Positions 40,601 through 52,600 of a stretch of DNA of 64,000 nucleotides are shown piece by piece. Below the pieces are notes generated by a model. The model did not search any database. It was not told the origin of the DNA and worked only from the letters and a program-made list of their open reading frames with translations. This DNA is from Smittia aterrima (lineage: Eukaryota > Arthropoda > Insecta > Diptera > Chironomidae), in the NCBI GenBank assembly GCA_033063855.1, contig CP093830.1:12090854-12154853 (forward strand), written 5' to 3'. Both the position numbers and the translations under genes were made by a program. Position 1 is the first letter of the stretch. Each line of letters starts with the position of its first letter.

Positions 40601-43600
40601 TCATTTTTGTAACTTCTGTCGTTCAGAGCTTTCCTCTTGATGTAATGTAAATAGATAAAAAAAAGTAGAAGCAGAGCAAAAAGAGTCAACGAAAGTCATC
40701 ACAAAAAAAATAAAACGACAATGAAAAAGTTCTTCAAGCTCATCAAATTCAAGGGTAAGAGATGAAGTTAAGGAAAGCGAAAATAAATAAACAAAACAAT
40801 ATCCGGAAGGTTCCATTAAAATTCTATTCGTTTGACCGTAAAATTTTGTTGATGAGCCAGCAATTCCATTCCTTCGAGCATTGTTTTGTCTTCTTCCTCT
40901 CAGGAAGAGCTGGAAATAAACGCGTAATCTAAGTATTTATTGAATCAAATAAAAGAAGCTTAAATGTTTGCCTCCTACTACCTTTTGTTGGACAGTTAAC
41001 CGTTATGTCCTTGTTAATGTCTCTGCTTGGCAATCAATCATCTCCGTCTACCGCCCAATGTGAGACAAAAAGTAATGTGAACCTCGTTTGTGAGATACGT
41101 TCCAATTCGAGTGATTCATAAGCAGTCACCCCAAAAGAATTTTCTTTATTAAAAGCTCTCATATCTCAAGTTTAACAGAGACTCCAAAACTTTTGAGACT
41201 AACCGCATGAATTCACTTTAACTCGAAATTTAAATGATTAAGTTTTATGGTTTCCTGTGAGCATCATTCAATATTGAAAACGAATTCAATTCCAATGTAA
41301 TTTCATGAAACAAATCTTCTTATCTAAAGTGGTCAGCAATTTAACTTTGAAGCTTAAAACTTTAAGCTTTGAAACTCGTTTAGTTTAGAATTTTGATAAA
41401 AGAGAGAAACGTGATTCAATCAACAGAGAAACCTTAACCATACTCATCATTAGCTTACGAGGAATATTCATCTCGAATGAAATTGTTTCCATCAAGAGTA
41501 ACTTGCGGTGCTGACAACAAGCTATCGTGTGACTACATGGTCACACAATCCTGTTAGAATCAATAGCAACAGGCGTCGCTGTTGAAATGGCGAAACCGAT
41601 TTAAACTTAATGCAATGGTACACACCTGACATTTGCACGAAAATCGATCCCTGGAGCAACAATTATTGTTAAACATGTTTCAAATCGGTTCGTGATGTCT
41701 CGTTGATCCGGAAAATTAAGGATGCGTCACTCGGGATGCTGAAATTTTACATTCACACACATCAGCATTGAATTGAAAATAATTTAATGAAACTTTTTGA
41801 TAAACAGATGTACGAGCTGACCAGATGAGTTTGAATTGTTCAGAGAAAAATCGATAAACTTCGAAAGGAATGTTGAACCCGTAATCAAATTTAAATTGTT
41901 TGCCTTTCATTATTCCCGAAGAGCTTTCGACTGTTAACAGAACATTAACGAATAACAAGATAATTGTAAATATTTATATTTATTTATCGGAGCATTTCGA
42001 GTCATTATCCGGGGCGAGAATCCGAGAGAAAATTAAAACAAATCATTATTGCGTAAGACGTATACAATGTTCGTAGCTTGAGGAATCTCAGTCATAATTC
42101 TCTCTCAATATTTGTTCAAGTCTACGCGAGTAGACGAAGAAGTAACTCGCTGAGTAACCGAGCGCATGCTATTTTTCGATTTTGTAATAATTATTTTTCC
42201 TATTTTCGCAATTTTTCCTTCTCTCGCACCCAATGAGAGCCTCACACACGAAATATATTTTTGAGAATCAGTTGCGGTCGAACTCTCCAAGTGTCAAAAC
42301 GAAAAAATTTGGCCGACGAGAAGGCGAACGGAAATATTCTAATAATTCGACGAAAATCTCATTTTCTCTATTGCGCGAACATAAAAAGAGATAAAACAGA
42401 ATAATATAAATAAACACTGTGTGAACTTTAGAAAAGTGTTTCATCTTGCGAGCTAAATATATCGAATGATATTGAAATCTTTCATTCTCGTGTGTTTTTA
42501 TGAAATTCTTCTGGTTGCGTGTGCATTTTGTGAATCATGCAAATTATGAAGCGTCGAAGGGAAAAGAAGTGAAAGCATAGACCAAAATAAAAAGAAATTC
42601 ATTATGACTGAGTTAGTGACATTCGACCACGAAAAGAGACACAATGACAATTACGAAGATTTTCTAAACGAAGGCGAAATTTTATCAGGTAGTTGTTAAG
42701 CTTTATCGCGAGCTAAGGAATCTTAAAAGCGTTTTCAATACACTTCTGTGTGTTTTTCAAGATTAGATAGCGCGTGTGGTCTTAGTGTACACATTTTTTG
42801 TCTCTTTTGACGCTTTGAACCGACGTGAACTGGAGCATCCAAAATTGCCTTCGACAGTGAATTGTTTGCCTTTGTTTCCGATTCGTGTTAAGAAAGGCGA
42901 AAGAAGTCATTTCTTTTTATTACTTCACGCTACCTCTCTCCGCACCCTGACCTAGCTAAATTGCCGCCGTGAAATGTCCCAATAAATAAATTGATATTTA
43001 TAACACGTGAACGTTCTCTCACTCTCTCCCGAGCTAAGAAAAATTTGGTTTCCACTCTTTGATAAACGACAATTTGTCTGGGAGAGTTAAATAAGCCGGA
43101 ACGTTGTAAAAATAATCGTGGCTTAAGTAAACAATGTTTTTCGTTCCGAGAAAAACAAAAGTCCAACTCATTTTCCGAGTGAAAGAAGAAACTTTTGCTG
43201 ACAGGACGAACAATCGGATAATTTTTCTGATTAATTAGTCATTCGAAGGGATCGTGATGCGAATGGAGATAAGAAGCGTGATTGAGTGCGATTTGATGTT
43301 CACAACATTACGATGATCATGAGAAAGTGTCGTAAAACGAGCGACATCGTTTATAAAAAGAAAATCGAATCGAACAGGCTTTTCGTGCTCGATACAATGA
43401 AAATCATCGACCAATAATTGACTGCTTCAATTATGATGATGAGTCTGGCCGTCACTAAAACTAATTCGAGAGTGACTCAAGCTCATTTGAATAATTTAGA
43501 TTGAGATTTTCCAGAGAAACAAGACTTCGCCTAACTCGATTATGTTTTTCTTTTCCACGAGACCGAAGAAATCGTCTGCTGAATGAATATTCTATTAATT

Positions 43601-46600
43601 GAATAACTTGAATGAGTAAAACAATGGGAAAACACAATGAGAACTTGATCGCTTTTTCTTAATGGAACAAGGTGCTTTCTTGCTTGATGGGATATCAATT
43701 AATAAAACAACGATTGGACGGTTCATCGAGGGTAGAGAGAATGGCGCAAATGTTCAAACTTTATGAGACGTGAACCTGACCTAAAATCCAGTCTAAGGCT
43801 TACGAAAAGAATTTCGTGCGACATGGCATCAACCAAGGAATGTCAAATGAAATATTAATGTGTTCGGTAAACCAAAGTGGAAAATACAAGTTCACGGTTA
43901 CAGTTTGTTAAAAATTTACGATTTACTTTTCGAAAAGAAATTTCCTTCGTTGTTAGTTTCCAAATTGAGCGACAGGCTCGGATTTCATGTCCGCAAGCTT
44001 TGAAAACAATTTAATGTTTGTGTAGGTAGGACTATCTTTTACAACAGGTGTCTGGAATGTTTCAATGAAAAGCCTCAAGACTTCTATGGAAATATTAGTG
44101 ACAACGAGCTTCAAATTTATTGATAACTTATTTTCCAAGAACTCATCGCAGTCGAAACAAATTCACAAGAACTGTGAATGAAATCATTTCACCTCATTTA
44201 TGACAAAATATTATTTAATAAAGTTCCACAGAAGTTTAATGCTACAACGTAGTTTACAAAGTCTGAGCGACGTTGCGGTTTCTCGCTCCCATTTATCAAA
44301 CTGACAACTAAACCAACTGTCAAGATTTTCTCATTTTCATCACGTTCCGTTGGTTCGAAATGATTTTCCTGGGTGATGACAGATAATGGAAATAGCTGGT
44401 CGCGATGAATGAGATTCCATAAATAAATTTTTATGACAAATGAACTATTCTGAAAATCGTTGGTGGTTCTTTTCAAGTAAGCTCATCATCGAAGTGTCAA
44501 ATGCTGTCATCACATTCGAGTTATTGTAAACTTCTTCACAACCAACATAAGCAAGATATGTGTTTCTCGATTGAAGTGCACACTTGAAGAGCGAAGTAAT
44601 CTTTGACGGAAATATGATGTGACAAGATGACGAAGAGACTTCGTTGCATGAAGTTCGTAGATCCAATCAGAAAAGTTTCATGAATAATGGAAACTTGAGG
44701 AAAGATCTTGTTGATGATATGAACTAACAAATTGATCCCTTCGGCGTAAAGTTAGCTGAGACGGAATCTTCCCTTGCGGAGAAATGAGATGCATAAGCGA
44801 AATTGATTAAACTTTTCATGGATTATTAGATTTTTATTTGAATTTGAAGTCTTCTCATAGAAAGCGACATCGCAATTCAATTACGTAATTCAATGATTCT
44901 CTAATTATTCGATGATAAAGAAATCAATTTCCTGAAGGCTCGAAGCTCATTTTTTTATGGTTCTCATAATAACGAAAAAGTTTTTTTTATCGAACGTCAA
45001 GAGCATCGCATCAATCAAGAATTTCATTATTGAAATTAACCGATGACAGACAGGCTTCGGCACGAGTCGTTCTCGAAAAAAAGATATTTCACAGTCGAGT
45101 GGAGGAGAATTTAATTTCGTCATTCAATCTATCGACGGTCCTCAAAATGTAATTACAAAATTTTTATTGATTTCCATTCTCCACATTTTCATTCCCAGAA
45201 AATTCTCAGCTGGACGACCTCTACACGAGATACCGAAAGCGTCTAAGAAAATCTCTTTTCATATCCGGATTAGGGATTTCCTTGGCATCATGCATAATAT
45301 CGATAATTCTCTGCTTCATAGGAAGTCAGGTGAGAGAGGTTTTTCCTTTGTTGTCGTCTCCATCGTTTTCTATTCTCCGAGGATTATTCAAAAAGCTTTT
45401 TTTTCTGAAAGCTCAAATATTGAGTTTGCCTTCTAATCCGCAATAAAATATTATTTTACGTCTTTCTCCATCATTCAGACTCTTTAATCGTGCAAACATT
45501 TTGGGTTTTTCGGAGAGTAAAAGTCAAATGATTTTTACGACACGTTGCATAGTGAGGGGATAAAAGCGTTTAAGTGTTTGATCTCCCTTAACAGTTGAAG
45601 CTTTATTTTTGTATTCAACAAGGTCAGCACTCCAACGCTTCAATCCCCTCAACATCCTTCAGTCTTTTCACTGCTTACTGGCTTCGGTCTGAATTCACAT
45701 TCAGATCTTAAAATTCAATATTTGCTGTTTCTCCACCATCATTTCCTCATAAAAATCTACATTTGATATTTTTTTTATGACTTCTGTTTTCCTCTCCATT
45801 TTGCTAAAGGTTCAGAAGCCTCTCAGTCTTGCCCTTCTAGCTGTGGCCTGTTTCGTCATCATAACGATTCTAATATCGTTACAATTCCCGGCAATTATGA
45901 GCTCTCCTTGGGCTGCCCTGTCGTTTGCAACGTGCTTCACTGCTGTACTTGGAAGTGTTGCGACACAAGCAGAATCGCTAGCGCCCTTGCCTCTCTACGC
46001 TTTAATAATGGTTCGTATTAGATTGAATTATTTATTGTTGCTCGCTCTCAATCGATAGTTTCTGCATTTCGTTTCATAGGCAACGCACACGATGTTACCG
46101 ATTTCATGGCCTGTGTCGGTAATCATTGCAATCGTACTCTCCATACTTCACATTGGATATCGGATAGGAATGAGCTTCACTGAAACTGCAGACGTGAATA
46201 CAACACAAGTAGTAGCGGAAATAATTTTTCTCGCAAGCGCCAGCATTTCTGGTCTGTACTATCGAATAATGTCCGATGCAGCGCACATAGACGCTGTCGA
46301 CGGAACTCGTACGGGAATTGAGCATCGGGTGAAACTTGAGTGTGAGAGAGAGCAACAGGAGCAACTTTTATTAAGCGTCATTCCGGCTTATATTGCGGCG
46401 GAAGTCAAACGGAGTATCATGTTAAAAATGCATGAATGTCAATCAAGCGGCCAATCGCAAACGCGCTTCCATGAAATGCACGTTCAGAGGCACAATAACG
46501 TGTCGATTCTCTACGCTGACATCGTTAATTTCACTCCACTGTCAGAGCAGCTTTCCGCGAGTGACTTGGTGAAAACCTTAAACGAGCTTTTCGGACGTTT

Positions 46601-49600
46601 CGATCAACTTGCGATGGTAAATAAATCAAATTCTTGACAAGTAATTTGAGCTTCATTTTGCGAAAATTATTTTACAGGAGAATCAATGCTTACGAATCAA
46701 AATCCTCGGCGACTGTTACTATTGTGTGTCAGGCTTACCAATTTCACGACCGACACACGCAGCAAATTGTGTGAACATGGGTCTGCAGATGATCGATGCA
46801 ATTAGGTTTGTTGTTTAACTGTCACGCTTGACAATTAATTGCCCCACTCGAAATGTTCTTGTTAAAGTTCAAATGCTCTAATTTAACCATCGTGCCCACT
46901 TCACAGCTGGAGTGAAAATTCATTAGCACAGAGCGTATGCAAATTGTAATTGAAATCGCGGAAGCGATGCCTTCATTAAAACTTAAATTTATTCTTCCGA
47001 GGACGGGAAGGAAGGCAAAGCCATAATTCTTCGAAACTTCCCTGTGTTCCGTTAATTTCTCTTCCTGAAATTCATTTTGCATACATTGAAACGAGAGCTC
47101 ACTCGCTCAAAAAAAAAGAAAAAAGATAAAAACCTTTAAGTTAATTTACATAATTCTATTCTGCTCTTTTTTGTTTTAAACCCAACATATCAAAATACAT
47201 TCGTTCGCTGTTGGAACTTGGAACTTCAAAAAAAAAACAATTAAAATATTGCTCTCGCTCTCGACGAATCCCTCTTGGTTCAAGTGTTGGTGGATTCCCA
47301 CAACTTTATTCACCTTTGTTCATTTTACAATTTGAATTTCATTTACGTTTACCATTCATCTCCAGCTCACGTTCAACAATTTTTGTAATTACAGGTTTGT
47401 GAGAGAGGCTTCATACAGCGATATCGACATGAGGATCGGTATTCACACTGGAAATGTCCTGTGCGGAGTACTCGGCCTCAGAAAATGGCAATTTGATGTG
47501 TGGAGTGACGATGTAACGCTCGCGAACAAAATGGAATCCGGAGGCTTGGCTGGGTGAGTGTCGACACTGTCGAGATGAGAACAAATTGAGATTCGCGATT
47601 TGCAATTCCTAAAAATCAAGAAAACTTTTTTCATTAGCCTGGGAAAGCTTCGTTTCGATTTAAAAGTTAACTAGAAAACTTTCAGCCGAGCCGCATAAAA
47701 TCGATTTTAACGTTTGTTGCGCAAGTCGACGAGACTCGACTTCAGGATAAACTTTGATAGGAATTCAATTAAGCAACAGCAAATCTGATTTCCATGATAA
47801 TATTGTTTACTTTTATCACATTATTTTCCTCGTCAACATCATCTATCATTGTACGAGGCAAAACGCGCTTCGAGAGTTTCAAAAATTAGAAGAGTCTTCA
47901 AGCTCTTGCCAGATCTTACATGCTTTGAATTCCTGCGTTCTTCTCTTTTCTCGCCCTTAACTTCTCGTTCCATCGTGAAACGACGCGGTGAAATTTTAAA
48001 TCGATACACGCTTCCCATCCTGCATTTCACATGTTCATCTTTAATTTATTGAAATTGATGTTTTACCAGGTTGAAAGCACACAACATTTATTTCCCTCTC
48101 ATTCGCATAAATATGTTGTCGAGAAATTGGAAATTGCTCCGCTTGTCATGATAACGTTTTAATAGACAAATTTTATTTCTCTTTCCACTTCAACATGTCA
48201 GACGAGTTCACATTACGAAGACGGTTCTGGATTATCTTGATGGCAAGTTCGAGGTTGAGCCAGGAAATGGATCGTCTCGCGAACAATATCTCGCTGATCA
48301 TAAAATAGAAACTTATCTCATCGTTCCGCCCAAGGTAAGACAAGCGATAGCAGCAACAGATGTTAATTACAATTGTGTACAAATAGCTTGCAGCATTGCG
48401 GGGTGTCTAAGTTATCTTCCTCCGCTTGTTGCATTTATGCAGACGAAAATAAATTTTATTGTCGTCTTGGAGCTTTCAGTTTAACTTCTTCGATAAATCC
48501 ATCAACAAACCTTCATTAACGAGACTCCTGTAGTCAAGACCCTTTATTATCTTCATAAATTTCCGCTTGATCTAAACATTACATTCAAAATATCATTATG
48601 CAATCTGCAAGGAAAGTGAAAGTTAATGAAAACTCATTTGCCGAGGGAATTTATTACAGAAAGTGAACGGGAGAATAAATTGAGATTCATTATGATGAAA
48701 CGCTTTACGTGCTTTGATCTACAAGCGACGTCTTCCATCTGTTTCCTTTTTGATCTCATCACGAATCTCAATGAGAAAATATTTTATTTTTCTCGGAAAA
48801 ATATTCTGATCCCGAATGTAGATTCATCTCGAACCTAAAACGGTTCCGAAGCTCTGCTGATTGCAATAATTTGCTGTTGAATTATCAAATTTCCTGAGTC
48901 CCCTATGACGAACATTTGATGCATGGATTCTGATATAAAAAAAGCAGAAAAATCTGTTTTGTCTAAAATTTCCGGCTATAAATCACGACTAATGAGAAAA
49001 CATATATTTCCTGTCTGTTGCTAACAAGCGAGAACTGAAATAACATTTAATCTCTCCCAACAGAAATCAAATCAAGATCTCCACAAGCTGACGATTCAAC
49101 AGGCGTCGATTTGTATTTCCGAACCACCGGAGTCTCCAACCGAGACAACAGATTCCGTGTTGGCCACTCAGCAGTCAATTAACGCTGCCACTCCATCGCC
49201 GCCTCCAATTTCTATTATGCCTGGATCGCCACCCGTTTCTCCTTTATCAAATGGATACGAAGAGAAGGAAATTCTCTTGGTACCGAACCATGGACATCCG
49301 GCCACGATTGCCGAAGAACAACATGAGCAAGACGAGACTATCGTCATGAACAAATCATCGTTATCATTACCATTCGAACAGTCACCAACGACGCCATCGT
49401 CGCTCACAGGAAACAATCACACTTACAGTTCAACTGGGAATCACATTAAAGTTTCTTTGCCCGAGAGATCACAGAGTGACAGAAGAAAATTATCAGTGAC
49501 CAACATCATGAGCTTCGGAGAGCGACGTCGGTCAACCAGCTCAATTTTCTCCGATATGCGAAAGATGTCAATCACAAACTTCGATAACCTAAAGTCCCCT

Positions 49601-52600
49601 GGCGTTGGTGAGACATAAACTTTTCTTTTGTTTTCTCTTTTCTTCGCTCAAAGTGATTGCATCGATTTTATTTTCTTTGTTAACAGCGACGCCAGGAATT
49701 CCATCAAGGACAAGGCCGTCTTCGAAAATGACCAAATACGTTGAATGCTGGGGGGCTGACAAACCCTTCGCCAACATTACTGACTCGAAAATGGCCAAGA
49801 ACATCGGACTCGCTGTAAGATAAAATAATTTCTTTTAAGACAATCGAACGTTATCGATTTATTCCAACTTCCTTCCTTGGTTATGAAGAGCATTGCCATG
49901 ATAGAATCCAATTTATTGCCGGAAGAGAGCTATTGCAACGAATGCCAATGTTGGGGCGCGCCGAGAGAGTTGCAACCAGTAACGATGTGGTATCGAAACG
50001 ATGCGAAGGAGAGCATGTTCCGAGCCCAGCCTGAACCAACTTTTCGGTTTGATTTAATATGCGCTACATTACTTTTTGTGTCAATATGTATTATCCAACT
50101 CATTGCATTCAAAAAGTGAGTAAAAACGGAAACTGCAGATTGCAAATATTTGAACTAAAAAAAAATATTTTCCTCAGCAACATTTTGCTTATCGGGTCAT
50201 TGGGAGCAACCTCCATTTCCATCGGATTATTTCTTTATCTAAGCCACTATGAAATGTCAAGGACATCACAGCCAGGAAACAATGGACCTGGGCAAATAAT
50301 ATCATCAGTACGCTCGATTCGTCTAGCAATATTTCTAATTACGACGTCACTCATCGGGGCATGTGCTGTCTTCAATGTTATTGACTTTAATCAAACGATG
50401 GAGGAGCCTTTGTTGATCGATATCATGACACCAGATGACAACCTAACGAGCGCTGCCAACATCACAGCCAACTCGTCTACGCCATCGACGTTGATGTTCA
50501 TCGAGACAACTGAACATTTAGATATACCGCCAATTTACTTATTTCTATGCGGTCTAAGCTTGTCAGCCATCTCAGCTTTTCTTCGTGCTGGTTTCATATT
50601 AAAGCTTTTCATGATGATACTGACTGTAATCCTACAGACGCTTATTCTCTACTCGAGCAGACTCTTCGAGCAATATGAGCTTCAAAGTGATAGCATGTGA
50701 GTACGCTCGTCTTTTCTAATAAAAAAACAACGTCGAGAGAGTTGGAAATATTAAAACAAAAACTTAATTGCTTTCATCAACAACAATGTAGAATTCCTCT
50801 GGCTTTTCGTGGTGGGCTGCTACTTCTTGTCGTTGTGGCTGTCTTACACACGCTCGACAGACAGGGAGAGTTTGTTTCAAGAACTGACTTTCTGTGGAAG
50901 GCGAAACTAAAAGTTGAACAAGAGGAAGTTGAAACTATGAGAGGAATAAACAAGGTGAGCGCTTACACGACTTCTGAGTTATCATTTATTCATTCAATGC
51001 CCTTGCTGATTCAGACATGAAAGTTTGAATTATAAGAAAACTCTGTTCAATTTGCCTCTAAGCTTTAAAGTGCATTTGAGAATCTATCTCAAGTTGAGCT
51101 TGCACCATGAACACTTATTTATAATATTCCTCTCTTCTCGCCTCCTACACTTAAATCTAACTTGTTGCATTTTATTCCTTCCGCAGATTCTTTTAGAAAA
51201 CATTCTTCCAGCTCATGTAGCTCAACATTTTCTCAAGGTACGTGTCGAAGTAAAATTCAAGTAAAATTTCGTGAATTTAATTTTGAACTTCTCGATTTCT
51301 TGAAGAAGGACCGGGTCTCTCAAGATTTATACCATGAAAGTTACTCTGCAGTTGGTGTGCTGTTTGCATCGATTCCGAATTACAAGGAGTTCTACGATGA
51401 GACGGATGTGAATAAGCAAGGCCTGGAGTGTCTCCGGCTACTGAACGAAATCATCTGTGATTTCGACAAGCTCCTTTTGAAACCGAAATTCAGCGGAATT
51501 GAAAAGATCAAAACCATAGGAAGCACGTACATGCTGGCGTCTGGCCTGAGGCCAGGAAAGGAAGAAGGAGCTTTTGTAAGTATCGTCAAATTTACGCTTT
51601 CCGCGTAATTGAGATGTTTTTGAACTTTATTGAAACTCAACAAATCTTTTGTTGTTTCTCATCTCGCACTCTCTTCCCTTCCTTTCATTAATTTGTTCAG
51701 AAGAATAACGAAGCGGTAAGTGTCATCTAAGAAAATTTTGACAGCTTATTTTGAGCTCCATCGATTTCTCGAGAAATTTTTCTTATTCTTGTTCAAGAAT
51801 CCTCTTATCGCGACGCTACGTTCTTGTTTATATCGATTTTTATTTTAATGCCGTTGGGCAAAATGAAAACATTGAACTTTTCCGTTTCGACAATCGATTT
51901 TTAAATAAAGAGAAATTCTATTTTTCGTGTTCATCAACGCGAAGTTTTAAATAAAAAGCTCGCTGTTGTGTTCGTGTTTGAAGATAACTTGGGAAAGCGT
52001 CGCTCGAATAAAAAAAAACTTTAATAATTCATGACGGGAACAGGTGTTGCTTACAAAGTTTTCCATTAAGTTTTCCACACACAGACGCTTTAGCGAGATG
52101 ATGATTACCTTATATCACGTCGCATGATGCGAAGATTCATAAAAAAGTTTTTATTGACAAAATATTTTCTTCAATATTAGGATGCGAAGCGAACGGAAGA
52201 ATACAACGTAACCATGCTCGTTGATTTTGCCATCGCGCTGATGCAAACTCTCGACACAATAAATCGAGAATCTTTCCAAAGGTTTCGTCTAAGGATGGGT
52301 CTCAACCACGGGCCAGTGATCGCAGGTGTTATCGGTAAATATTCGACTACGTTCTCGGCAATGGGCGTCAATCTCATTTCCTTCTTTCCCTTCCGTTTAG
52401 GTGCTCAAAAGCCACAATACGATATTTGGTCAAACACAGGTGAGTAGTTGATGTGGAGAGCTCGTCTGTCAATGACATGGAAGAGTTGTGAACTGCCTTA
52501 AGCTTTCAACACTCTCCCATTCGAAATTTAAGGAAGTACCACAGACGGTTCTCAATAAATAAAAGGGATCAGCTCAATAAGTTTCTCCTTTTATTTGCTT

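Noticed and set aside
45777..45809. Possible in-frame start at the beginning of cyclase exon 3
   Set aside because: The bases read as a polypyrimidine tract and acceptor; exon 2 joins in phase 0 and supplies membrane segment 1.
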